This document shows, one piece after another, positions 25,643 through 32,690 of a stretch of 44,430 bases of DNA. The DNA comes from a virus, in IMG/VR virus record IMGVR_UViG_3300000553_000081, positions 1-44,430 of that record; one strand, 5' to 3'. Positions within the stretch are counted from its first letter, which is position 1, and every line of letters begins with the position of its first letter. Made by a program: the position numbers and the translations under genes. A model generated the notes under the pieces. That model worked only from the letters and a program-made list of their open reading frames with translations, was not told the DNA's origin and searched no databases.

Positions 25643-26598
25643 TTATTTTTTATTTTTTCTTTATCTTTTTTATAATCATTTTCCCATATTATAAGAATTT
25701 CAAAACCTTTTTTTTCAATTAAATCAATTCTTTCATAATCTCTCTGCCATATTTCTTCAACTTTGAAATGTTTATATTTACTACCTACTATTTTATCAGC
25801 ATCATATAATTTTGGATTGCCATGAAAATAATCACCATAGAATTCTATGATTCTATTTTCACACATAAAATCAATATAAAAGCAAAAATATTTTCCTTGA
25901 TCATCATAAAATTGGACTATTTTTTCATTCTTACCATAATAACATTTTTCATTAATATTTTTTTCAATTTCTACAAATAATTCTATTGATATTTTTGAGT
26001 ATTTATTAAATCCACTTTTTCTAAGTCCATTCTTTATATTATTAATTCTTTCTGTATATTTTTCTATACCAAATTTATTAATTAGAGTCTCTTTACTACT
26101 ACCTATTTTTTTAGATTCTATATTCTTATTAAAATTTTCTTGACCATGCTTTTTAATAAATTGCTCTTTAGTTAATCCTCTTTTTTTATTTAAATCATAT
26201 TTGTCATTATTGTTATTTAATGTTTTTTGCCATTTTTCTTGTCTATCCTGATAAACTCGTCTACCTTCAATTTCACCATATTTTTTAATACATGTATCTA
26301 TTGTAAATGTTGTTTGTCTTTCTCTTAATTTTTCTTTTGCCGTTTCAATATCATATCCTTTATTTAACCAATAATCTAACCTAGTTGGATTAGGTTTGTT
26401 TTTTTGATCAACTTTAGTAGCATTATTTTTTTGAATCTCACTTATTTTTTCCTTCGCCTCAATTTCTGTTAAACCTTTTCTTATCCAGAACTCAACACAA
26501 TATCTATTAGTTCGTTCTTTTAAATCTTTAATTTTTTCCTTAGCTTCATCTTCACTCATTCCTTTATTTATCCAATGTTCAATATTATAATAATTCAT
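25615..26598 (-). CDS. Vsr-like homing endonuclease between the AAA+ halves
   Basis: The 327-residue protein has repeated modules with a W-x-x-K-G-x-[ST]-x-x-E-A-K-E-K-I pattern (for example WINKGMSEDEAKEKI at residues 9-23, and WIRKGLTEIEAKEKI), probably DNA-contacting. A C-terminal Vsr-like nuclease follows: CFYIDFMCENRIIEFYGDYF, HGNPKLYD, then W.RDYERIDLI.KKGFEILIIWEND. It lacks the N-terminal zinc finger of the helicase-locus enzyme but is otherwise its paralogue. The stop lies inside the start of the C-half ORF (28-base overlap), so reinitiation could couple the two. It probably spreads the AAA+ intein. Confidence 0.82.
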   Translation of the reverse strand: MNYYNIEHWINKGMSEDEAKEKIKDLKERTNRYCVEFWIRKGLTEIEAKEKISEIQKNNATKVDQKNKPNPTRLDYWLNKGYDIETAKEKLRERQTTFTIDTCIKKYGEIEGRRVYQDRQEKWQKTLNNNNDKYDLNKKRGLTKEQFIKKHGQENFNKNIESKKIGSSKETLINKFGIEKYTERINNIKNGLRKSGFNKYSKISIELFVEIEKNINEKCYYGKNEKIVQFYDDQGKYFCFYIDFMCENRIIEFYGDYFHGNPKLYDADKIVGSKYKHFKVEEIWQRDYERIDLIEKKGFEILIIWENDYKKDKEKIKNKCIEWIKNL

Positions 26599-26610
26599 AA
26601 TGTTTTTATT

Positions 26611-26625
26611 GTATATATAAAAATA
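26611..26625 (-). promoter_or_regulatory. Promoter-like element before the AAA+-locus endonuclease
   Basis: The minus strand reads TATTTTTATATATAC, 12 bases from the endonuclease ATG, and gives this mobile gene its own possible transcript, as in the helicase locus. Confidence 0.4.
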
Positions 26626-26627
26626 TT

Positions 26628-26651
26628 ATGGCTGGAACAGGCAAAACATCA
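26628..26651 (+). other. Inverted copy of the P-loop junction sequence
   Basis: On the plus strand this reads ATGGCTGGAACAGGCAAAAC then ATCA, translating to MAGTGKTS before two stop codons. The intein-less junction of the AAA+ gene would read GGTACAGGAAAAACAACAT on the minus strand. The plus-strand stretch here agrees at 16 of 19 positions, two of the three differences being at third codon positions. It overlaps the stop codon of the N-intein. It may be a scar of the rearrangement that fractured the gene, or chance. Confidence 0.35.
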
Positions 26652-27386
26652 TAATAATTTATTAAAATCTTCAATATTTATATTTTCAATTTTACCAGTT
26701 TTTTTATTTCTCAATGTTACAATAGTATTACCATCCACACATTTTCCTGTACCGGGATCTCCGTGAAAAAGAAACAATCCGTACTTATTGTTTTTAATTT
26801 TATCTAAAATATTTTGATATTTTTCAACAAATGCTTCTCCATAATTTAATTCTAATGGGATATCAAATTCTTTGATATTAGCTGGACGAAGTTCATATCC
26901 GGAAGAAGAAGAAGAAGATATAATAAAAAATGTTTTATTGATTGGAGGAAAGAATAAAATTTTTCTAAGTTCATTTACCATTTTATCAACAAATTCAAAT
27001 GAATCATAATCGAAATATATCATTAAATCAGAAATTTTGTTTCTTTGGTCTTCTTCTGTTGGATAAATATTAGGATCTTTTACTTTTTCTTCATCGTAAA
27101 ACTGAAGCATCAGTTTACAAGGTTTATCTATTTTAACAATATATCTATAAATTTTTTCAATTCTATTTTTAACATCTGAATGAATGTCACAAAAAACAGT
27201 TATGTTTTCTGGTTTAATGTTAAAATTTTCTTTTAAATAAATCCAAAAATCCTCAGAAAAAAGTTGATCACTCATCACATATCTATTAACAATCTTTCCA
27301 AAATCATTATAAGCATACACATCTTCTCGTCTATCTAAAGTTTGGTCTGATAGTAAAAAATTAAGTTTATTTTGTTTTTCAGTCAT
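26649..27386 (-). CDS. AAA+ ATPase, N-terminal half fused to split-intein N-part
   Basis: Residues 1-200 are a phage-specific N-terminal region of mixed alpha/beta character. GLFLFHGDPGTGK (203-215) is the AAA+ Walker A motif. It is cut after K215, where C216 begins a 30-residue intein N-part. The C-terminal partner is at 24782-25642. The protein has the size and core motifs of BCS1-like phage AAA+ ATPases. Its job is unknown, possibly protein remodelling in the replication or packaging programme. It directly follows the GT25 gene with no gap, which suggests one transcript. Confidence 0.84.
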   Translation of the reverse strand: MTEKQNKLNFLLSDQTLDRREDVYAYNDFGKIVNRYVMSDQLFSEDFWIYLKENFNIKPENITVFCDIHSDVKNRIEKIYRYIVKIDKPCKLMLQFYDEEKVKDPNIYPTEEDQRNKISDLMIYFDYDSFEFVDKMVNELRKILFFPPINKTFFIISSSSSSGYELRPANIKEFDIPLELNYGEAFVEKYQNILDKIKNNKYGLFLFHGDPGTGKCVDGNTIVTLRNKKTGKIENINIEDFNKLL

Positions 27387-28028
27387 CTATTTTATATTAT
27401 TTTTAAATCTTTCTTCTATATATTCTTGATTAACAGGTCGTTTTTCAATATCACTGTAGTCGTTCATTTGTGTTGTCAGCATAGGATTTGTCATCAAACA
27501 AATAAATTTTTCTTGATAATATTGTGCAAGGAAAACATCTAATATATCATTAAACTGCTTAATTTCTTTTAATTTTGAATATTTCTCTATAAAAGAATCA
27601 TAAGCAAGTTTACTATATGCCATAGAATGAACAGCAAATGAATTTTTCAATAAGATTAAATTTGGTTTAAATTTAATTAATTTGTCGTGTGTATTTGCAC
27701 CTAAATAAAACAAATGCCAGTTTATTCCTTGTAATTGATTTATTGATAATTCTAGAATTTTATTTGTATCTTTTGTAATAAATTGGACATCATCTTCAAA
27801 TATTAGAACATTATTTAATTTTTGATTTTTTGCAGATTTTACAATCTCTAAATTAGATTTAATCACACCAACACGACCATCTTGTTCTTTAATGGCGGAA
27901 AATCTTTTAACTCTATCTAAGATTCCAACCTTAGAAAATTCTTCTTGAGCATGTGTCCAGCGATCTACTCGTTCATCTAAATTGATACAATATATTGCGT
28001 CAAAATAATCAAATGAATTATTATTCAT
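27387..28028 (-). CDS. Glycosyltransferase family 25 protein
   Basis: The 213-residue protein shows GT25 features: FDAIYCINLDERVDRW (7-22), FSAIKEQDGRVGVIKSNLEI (the G..KS(H/N).. helix) and the nucleotide-sugar/metal motif LIFEDDVQF with E78, D79 and D80. Members transfer galactose or other sugars to lipooligosaccharide or proteins. It is a little shorter than bacterial LPS enzymes. Together with the heptosyltransferase and heptose kinase it suggests modification of a phage or host surface glycan. It has its own promoter-like element and lies immediately upstream of the AAA+ N-half. Confidence 0.75.
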   Translation of the reverse strand: MNNNSFDYFDAIYCINLDERVDRWTHAQEEFSKVGILDRVKRFSAIKEQDGRVGVIKSNLEIVKSAKNQKLNNVLIFEDDVQFITKDTNKILELSINQLQGINWHLFYLGANTHDKLIKFKPNLILLKNSFAVHSMAYSKLAYDSFIEKYSKLKEIKQFNDILDVFLAQYYQEKFICLMTNPMLTTQMNDYSDIEKRPVNQEYIEERFKNNIK

Positions 28029-28040
28029 ACAAAATCATTT

Positions 28041-28056
28041 TTCTTTATATAAGAAA
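28041..28056 (-). promoter_or_regulatory. Promoter-like element before the GT25 gene
   Basis: The minus strand reads TATTTCTTATATAAAG, 12 bases upstream of the ATG at 28028. Confidence 0.35.
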
Positions 28057-28076
28057 TAATTTTTTAAATGTTTATT

Positions 28077-28090
28077 TTAATATATAGATT
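28077..28090 (+). promoter_or_regulatory. Promoter-like element before the ankyrin-like gene
   Basis: TTAATATATAGATT lies 5 bases before the ATG at 28096. The same string, AATATATAGATT, precedes the gene at 33753. Confidence 0.4.
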
Positions 28091-28095
28091 AAGAT

Positions 28096-28536
28096 ATGAG
28101 ATATATAAAAATATATGAAAATTGGTTTACGAATTATTTCAAAACTGAAATACCAAAACAAAATCAAGAAAAAATTGATCGAGAATTATATTATCTAATT
28201 GACAGTCTTGGATGTCGAGATACATTTCGGACACTTAATATTTTAAGAAAAGGTGCAAATCCAAATCAAGTATATACCGTTGGCCGCAATGAGTGTTCTT
28301 TGTTGATGTTTGCTTCTGCTACTACTATTTTTAACAAAAAAATTTTAGAGGAATTAATAAAATGTGGTGCAAATGTTTATTATAAAACTGATACGGATTT
28401 GGATTATTGGAATTGGATTAATAAAGTTGTTGATCCAAATAGAATACCTCAAATATATAAAATTATTAAAAAATATCATCCTGATTTTGAAGAAGAAAGA
28501 GAATTAAGAAAAGAAATAGATAAATATAACTTATAA
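28096..28536 (+). CDS. Ankyrin-repeat-like protein with capsid-targeting-like N-terminus
   Basis: The 146-residue protein starts MRYIKIYENWF, one of the repeated N-terminal signatures of this region. The body has ankyrin-like units: NILRKGANPNQVYTVGRNEC, then SLLMFASATTIF...LEELIKCGANVYYKTD. Two to three repeats would give a short protein-binding solenoid. It could bind a host protein. If the N-terminus is a capsid-targeting tag, it may be packaged and delivered into the host. Function not known. Confidence 0.6.
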   Translation: MRYIKIYENWFTNYFKTEIPKQNQEKIDRELYYLIDSLGCRDTFRTLNILRKGANPNQVYTVGRNECSLLMFASATTIFNKKILEELIKCGANVYYKTDTDLDYWNWINKVVDPNRIPQIYKIIKKYHPDFEEERELRKEIDKYNL

Positions 28537-28601
28537 AACACCTTAAATATTTTATTAGTAAATTTAGAGTTTCTATATAATATGCAAAAATATAATTTAT
28601 A

Positions 28602-29180
28602 ATGATAAAAAAATACTCACAATATATCAAAGAATCAATCACTACTGATGTAGATGGATTATTATCCAGCATTAACGATAAGAAAGTTGATTTCTTTAGC
28701 ATTCATTTATCTAATGATAAATACATCAATAAAAACATAGAATTTTTATATAATGATGCAAATTTTAATCAACAATTATTTAAAGATAATCTTAAAAAAG
28801 GTGAAATAGAATCTACACTTGAGATAGAAAACTTTTTAAGAAAAGATATTGATATGAAATTTTTCTTTCTTTACAATAGAAATGAATCAATATTAGATAA
28901 TCCTGATTTTTTAATTTTACAATACTACAAAGATAATAAATGGTATCCTATTGAAATTTATTCTATTAAAGGTGCTGTAAAAAAATTTTATGAAAAACTA
29001 ACAGCAAAAACAATAGAATTAAATTTTAATAATAATATATATAAATATGAAACGTCAAACTCTGGGAACAATTGGATACTACAGAGTGACAACAAAAACG
29101 ATAAATTTAAAGAAAATTTAGAAACAGAAGACATAAAAAATTTAATCAAAGACGGAGCCAAATTAAGAATTATTAAGTAA
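28602..29180 (+). CDS. Hypothetical protein with capsid-targeting-like N-terminus
   Basis: The 192-residue protein begins MIKKYSQYIKESITTD, comparable to the T4 tag MKTYQEFIAE. The rest is mixed alpha/beta with a beta-rich C-terminal part (IYKYETSNSGNNWILQSD). No family is recognised. A TATATAA-type element precedes it (28575-28583). It stands in a plus-strand row of similarly tagged genes, each with its own leader. Confidence 0.6.
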   Translation: MIKKYSQYIKESITTDVDGLLSSINDKKVDFFSIHLSNDKYINKNIEFLYNDANFNQQLFKDNLKKGEIESTLEIENFLRKDIDMKFFFLYNRNESILDNPDFLILQYYKDNKWYPIEIYSIKGAVKKFYEKLTAKTIELNFNNNIYKYETSNSGNNWILQSDNKNDKFKENLETEDIKNLIKDGAKLRIIK

Positions 29181-29233
29181 AAAAATGAAAATTTTTATTA
29201 ATATATAGTCATATAAAAAAAAAAAATTAAAAC

Positions 29234-29656
29234 ATGAAACATTTAAATCATTTACAAACATTTGAATCATTTGATAATGATATGATGATAAACGAGTCGG
29301 TTCAACTTAGTGATAATTTGAAACAAAAAATTAAAGAATTTGTTGCTAAATATCGTAACATCTTAGTTAAAATTCTTGCACCTTTTAAAGGCAAGTCAGA
29401 ACAAGAAATTATACAAGCAATTCAAACTAAAACAGGAGCAAATGAAGGATGGAGTGATATTAAAAATATAATATCTAAATTTTTCAATATTGCATCTATG
29501 GGAACATCAGGTGTAGGTTTGTTATCAGCATTATATGGATTATTTCAATTAGCACAAACAGATATGGCTGGGAAGCCTTTAATAGGTGGTGCAATAGCAA
29601 TCTTAGCAGCAATCGTGATGTATGCTGTAAGTCAGATTTTTTCAACTACTGATTAA
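29234..29656 (+). CDS. Small membrane protein with tagged N-terminus
   Basis: The 140-residue protein begins MKHLNHLQTFESF, similar to the tags of its neighbours. A basic helix follows (residues 26-60), then two hydrophobic segments (about 83-103 and 112-134: GLLSALYGLFQLAQ and GGAIAILAAIVMYAVSQIF), so it is probably an integral membrane protein with a short periplasmic or cytoplasmic loop. It might act in lysis or membrane takeover, or be a packaged membrane-active protein. A strong terminator follows 17-25 bases after the stop. Confidence 0.6.
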   Translation: MKHLNHLQTFESFDNDMMINESVQLSDNLKQKIKEFVAKYRNILVKILAPFKGKSEQEIIQAIQTKTGANEGWSDIKNIISKFFNIASMGTSGVGLLSALYGLFQLAQTDMAGKPLIGGAIAILAAIVMYAVSQIFSTTD

Positions 29657-29673
29657 TCAAAATGTTTAAAAAC

Positions 29674-29701
29674 AAAAAAAGCCGTCTTGAACGGCTTTTT
29701 T
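29674..29701. terminator. Bidirectional intrinsic terminator
   Basis: The stem GCCGT/ACGGC is extended by flanking A and T runs (AAAAAAAGCCGT, loop CTTGA, ACGGCTTTTTTT). It follows the membrane-protein gene on the plus strand and the small gene at 29721 on the minus strand, so it can stop both. Confidence 0.85.
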
Positions 29702-29720
29702 AGTTTTAAATATTTGATCA

Positions 29721-29909
29721 TTAAACAATTTCCAATTTACGACAAAGTTCAAAAGATATGGGCAAACAAATAAGCATCACAATATAATAAAGCATCTGAG
29801 TACTAATAAAAATAGTACTTCCAAATATAAGTACAGGAATTACATAGCCAAATGCATAGGCAATAAAAGAAAACATTTTTGTCTTTGAAAATTTCAAAAT
29901 CGCCTTCAT
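29721..29909 (-). CDS. Small two-span membrane protein
   Basis: The 62-residue protein has a basic start (MKAILKFSKTKMF) and two hydrophobic helices (about 14-32 and 38-54), ending CRKLEIV. It lies between a shared terminator and a divergent promoter region with nothing in the other frames, which supports it being real. Function unknown; a holin-like or immunity role is only a guess. Confidence 0.5.
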   Translation of the reverse strand: MKAILKFSKTKMFSFIAYAFGYVIPVLIFGSTIFISTQMLYYIVMLICLPISFELCRKLEIV

Positions 29910-30003
29910 AATCTGAATCTTTTTTTATTATATATTAATTTCTATAAATACAAAATTACATAATTTAATTCACATAAAAAAATTAAATTTTCATCTTATT
30001 TTA

Positions 30004-30021
30004 TTTATATATATAATAAAA
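30004..30021 (+). promoter_or_regulatory. Promoter-like element before the deoC-like gene
   Basis: TTTATATATATAATAAAA ends 11 bases before the ATG at 30033. Confidence 0.4.
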
Positions 30022-30032
30022 GATTTCTCAAG

Positions 30033-30725
30033 ATGATAATTTATAAAAAAATAAATGAATATCTAGATAACAAAGAAAAAAATCAATATCATCAGATGAT
30101 TGATTATACTAGACTTGCTGATAACTTAGATAATGATAAAATTAAAGAGATTTGTAAAGAAGCAGAAACTAATGGATTTTATTCTATTTGTATTCAACCA
30201 CAATTTGTTGCAATGACATATTCATTTGTTGCTAATGAAATTAAAATCGTAGCATTAATTGATTTTCCTAAAGGTGATAGTGAGACAAAGAAAAAAATAA
30301 ATGAGATTGATCAAACAATTGTTAATGGTGCAGAAGAGATTGATGTTGTGATCAATTATAATTTAATTAAAGACCCAGATGAGCATGAAACTTTAGAAAG
30401 AGAAATAAGAGAAATAACAGAATATTGTCATCGTGAAGGTGTAATTGCTAAAATAATTGTAGAAATTGGCGCTTTAAATTATCAAGAAATAGAATCCATC
30501 TGTAAAATGTGTATTGATAATAATGCAGATTATGTAATGACATCAACAGGAAAATTACCAAAAGATGATACCTTTGAGAAAAAACTTGAAAAAGTTAAAT
30601 TCATGAGAAAAATTTTACCAGAAGAAATAAAAATTAAATTCTCTGGAGGCGTTCGAAATTTATCACAATTAAAAGAACTCAAAGAATATTGTGATCGAAT
30701 TGGAACATCAACTATACCTCAATAA
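30033..30725 (+). CDS. DeoC-like deoxyribose-phosphate aldolase homologue lacking the Schiff-base lysine
   Basis: The 230-residue protein follows DeoC along its whole length: IDYTRLADNL (substrate loop), ICIQPQFV, EEIDVVINY with D104, IVEIGAL, YVMTSTGK, IKFSGGVR with K202, and RIGTSTIP as phosphate site. In DeoC the Schiff-base lysine stands in IKTSTGK (K167 in E. coli); here this position is M169. Classical aldolase activity is therefore doubtful. The N-terminal 17 residues (MIIYKKINEYLDNKEKN) are an extension not expected in DeoC and resemble the tags of neighbouring genes. DeoC would salvage or degrade deoxyribose phosphate. This version may have another role, or bind ligand only. Confidence 0.8.
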   Translation: MIIYKKINEYLDNKEKNQYHQMIDYTRLADNLDNDKIKEICKEAETNGFYSICIQPQFVAMTYSFVANEIKIVALIDFPKGDSETKKKINEIDQTIVNGAEEIDVVINYNLIKDPDEHETLEREIREITEYCHREGVIAKIIVEIGALNYQEIESICKMCIDNNADYVMTSTGKLPKDDTFEKKLEKVKFMRKILPEEIKIKFSGGVRNLSQLKELKEYCDRIGTSTIPQ

Positions 30726-30756
30726 TTTTTTATTTGTGTAAATTATTTTTAATTTT

Positions 30757-31410
30757 ATGATATATATCAAATCCTATAAATTTTTTAATATGAATGAATC
30801 TATTTCAAATTTTGATCTTTCAAAATTAGTTACTGTTATTGCGTTAAACAAAGATGAAGAAGGTAACTGGATTTACACAACGAAAGATAATAAAAAATTA
30901 ATTTTACCTAAAAAACAAATAGGTGTAATATCATTAGTTGATGATAAATTGGCAAATTTTGTTAATTCGGGACATCCTATTATTAAATATTTTGAACTTG
31001 ATGGTGAAACAATTATTTTTGCTGCCAATTTTGCTGCCGATGCGATTCCATTTAGAAAAGGTCAAGTTTATTTAATAGACAGAATTGATGGTAGAGGATG
31101 GGCGATACCTGGTGGATTCATTGATCCAGGCGAAACTCCTGAACAAACTGCCTCAAGAGAACTTCAAGAAGAAACATTAGCAAAACCAAAAGATATCAAA
31201 AATATAGAGTTTATAGGAATGTTCAAAGTTAATGATCCCAGAGAAATAGTTGTTTATTCTTATCTACATCTTATCCACATGAAAGGTTCGGCAGAACTAA
31301 AATTTGGAGATGATGCAAAATCTGGTAAGTGGGTATCACTTAATCATGCTATTAAAATGTCATTAGCATTTACACATCATAATGAATTTCTAAAAAAAGT
31401 CAATTACTAA
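30757..31410 (+). CDS. Nudix hydrolase with tagged N-terminus
   Basis: The 217-residue protein has a perfect Nudix box from G120 to E139 (G-x5-E-x7-REL-x-EE). It is preceded by RGWAIPGGFIDPGE, which resembles ADP-ribose/NAD-type or NMNAT-associated Nudix enzymes of phages. An extra N-terminal region (1-90) starts MIYIKSYKFFNMNES, again like the tag family. It hydrolyses nucleoside diphosphates linked to another moiety, and may cleanse or alter the host nucleotide or NAD pool. The last 4 bases overlap the convergent repeat-protein gene. Confidence 0.85.
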   Translation: MIYIKSYKFFNMNESISNFDLSKLVTVIALNKDEEGNWIYTTKDNKKLILPKKQIGVISLVDDKLANFVNSGHPIIKYFELDGETIIFAANFAADAIPFRKGQVYLIDRIDGRGWAIPGGFIDPGETPEQTASRELQEETLAKPKDIKNIEFIGMFKVNDPREIVVYSYLHLIHMKGSAELKFGDDAKSGKWVSLNHAIKMSLAFTHHNEFLKKVNY

Positions 31411-32690
31411 TTACTATTATCAAAAAGTATTTTATTATCTCTAATTTTATTATCATCTTCTACATTTATATAAGCACCTATTACAACCAAAGATTCTCCA
31501 TGTAGTGTGTTATTATCATCTTTATTTATATATAAATATTCACCATGTAGTGTGTTATTATCTTCTATTTGCTTATAAAGATTAGATGATTCCATTTTTC
31601 TTTCAAATTTTTTATTTTCATAAATTGACTCGTTACTCAAAGAATTATTTTTTTCTTTATTTTTATAAAGTAATGTGCCATTTAATGTTGATTTTGATTC
31701 AATGTTATCAAAAACAGATTCATTATTTAGATGATTAGATTTTTTAATGTTTATAAAAATATTTTCGTTTTTTAATTTGTTATTTGCATCAATATTGACA
31801 TAGACGTTCTCATTATTTAATTTATTCTTAGCATCATTATTGACATAGACGTTCTCATTATTTAATTTATTCTTAGCATCATTATTGACATAGACGTTCT
31901 CATTATTTAATTTATTCCTAGCATCATTATTAACATAGACATTCTCATTATTTAATTTATTTTTAGAATCATTATTAACATAGACGTTCTCATTATTTAA
32001 TTTATTCCTAGCATCATTATTAACATAGACATTCTCATTATTTAATTTATTCCTAGCATCATTATTAACATAGACATTCTCATTATTTAATTTATTTTTA
32101 GAATCATTATTAACATAGACATTCTCATTATTTAATTTATTTTTAGAATCATTATTAACATAGACGTTCTCATTATTTAAATTGTTTTTCACTTCTATAT
32201 TTGAAAAAACATCTTCATTATTTAAACTATTATTTACATTTTCGTCAGTAAATAAAAATTCACCATTAAGATTATTATTCTTTATTTTAGTGTTAAATAA
32301 TAATTCCTTATTTAACTTATTATTTACGTTTTTAGCATCAAATAATATTTGATTTTCTGGATTTTTACTAATATCAATATTATCATATATTTTTTCATTA
32401 TTTAATGAATGATTAACATCATATCCGTAAAATAAAGTTTCATCGTTTGGTGTGTGATTAACATCATAATCATTAAATAAAATCTCTGGTTTTATGACTT
32501 TATGTTTTAGATCTTTATTTGAAAATAGAACATCAGGACCAGTTGGAATTTTACCTTCCCTTAATAGTAATTGATCATTCTCATTTAGATTGACAAAAAC
32601 ACTTTTTGAACCAGCATCACTAGGTTTTTTATTCAACAAATCATGGTTATTAGGTACAATTTTATCTATTATATTTGAATCTTTATTCAT
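31407..32690 (-). CDS. Protein made of 15-residue tandem repeats
   Basis: The 427-residue protein is almost entirely a solenoid-like series of 15-residue units with consensus KLNNENVYVNNDxxN, from about residue 35 to 415. About nine central units are nearly identical at DNA level (31787-32190), differing mainly at DSK/DAR/DAK. Outer units are diverged (for example SLNNEKIYDNIDISK, TLHGEYLYINKDDNN). Regular Asn and hydrophobic positions suggest a beta-solenoid or fibre. The first 35 residues form a different cap. It overlaps the upstream unknown gene by 8 bases. It could be a fibre, decoration protein or tape-like spacer. No family recognised. Confidence 0.7.
   Translation of the reverse strand: MNKDSNIIDKIVPNNHDLLNKKPSDAGSKSVFVNLNENDQLLLREGKIPTGPDVLFSNKDLKHKVIKPEILFNDYDVNHTPNDETLFYGYDVNHSLNNEKIYDNIDISKNPENQILFDAKNVNNKLNKELLFNTKIKNNNLNGEFLFTDENVNNSLNNEDVFSNIEVKNNLNNENVYVNNDSKNKLNNENVYVNNDSKNKLNNENVYVNNDARNKLNNENVYVNNDARNKLNNENVYVNNDSKNKLNNENVYVNNDARNKLNNENVYVNNDAKNKLNNENVYVNNDAKNKLNNENVYVNIDANNKLKNENIFINIKKSNHLNNESVFDNIESKSTLNGTLLYKNKEKNNSLSNESIYENKKFERKMESSNLYKQIEDNNTLHGEYLYINKDDNNTLHGESLVVIGAYINVEDDNKIRDNKILFDNSN
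31787..32190 (-). repeat. Nine 45-bp near-identical coding tandem repeats
   Basis: A 45-base unit containing ACATAGACGTTCTCATTATT recurs nine times in frame with the 31407-32690 gene. The mostly A/G and C/T differences between units look like recent duplication or conversion. Confidence 0.9.

Larger units (their letters stand above)
25289..26741 (-). mobile_element. Atypically split intein in the AAA+ ATPase gene with a nested homing endonuclease gene
   Basis: The N-intein at 26649-26741 has 30 residues: C1 after GDPGTGK, then LRNKKTGKIENINIEDF and a stop. The C-intein at 25289-25642 has up to 118 residues, with +1 residue Thr. It resembles the helicase intein in length, split position, insertion point (between the P-loop Lys and Ser/Thr) and sequence (RNKKTG..., FVKDL..GDKI.T, YYTNGILSHN). 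The nested endonuclease gene is 25615-26598. Confidence 0.85.

Noticed and set aside
29721-29909. Small membrane ORF as an artefact
   Set aside because: It was kept after review: it has a basic start with two clear hydrophobic helices, lies between a terminator and a divergent promoter region, and has no competing frame.
31787-32190. Regular 45-bp repeats considered as a CRISPR array
   Set aside because: The repeats are contiguous with no unique spacers, stay in frame and encode a regular 15-residue unit inside a larger gene.
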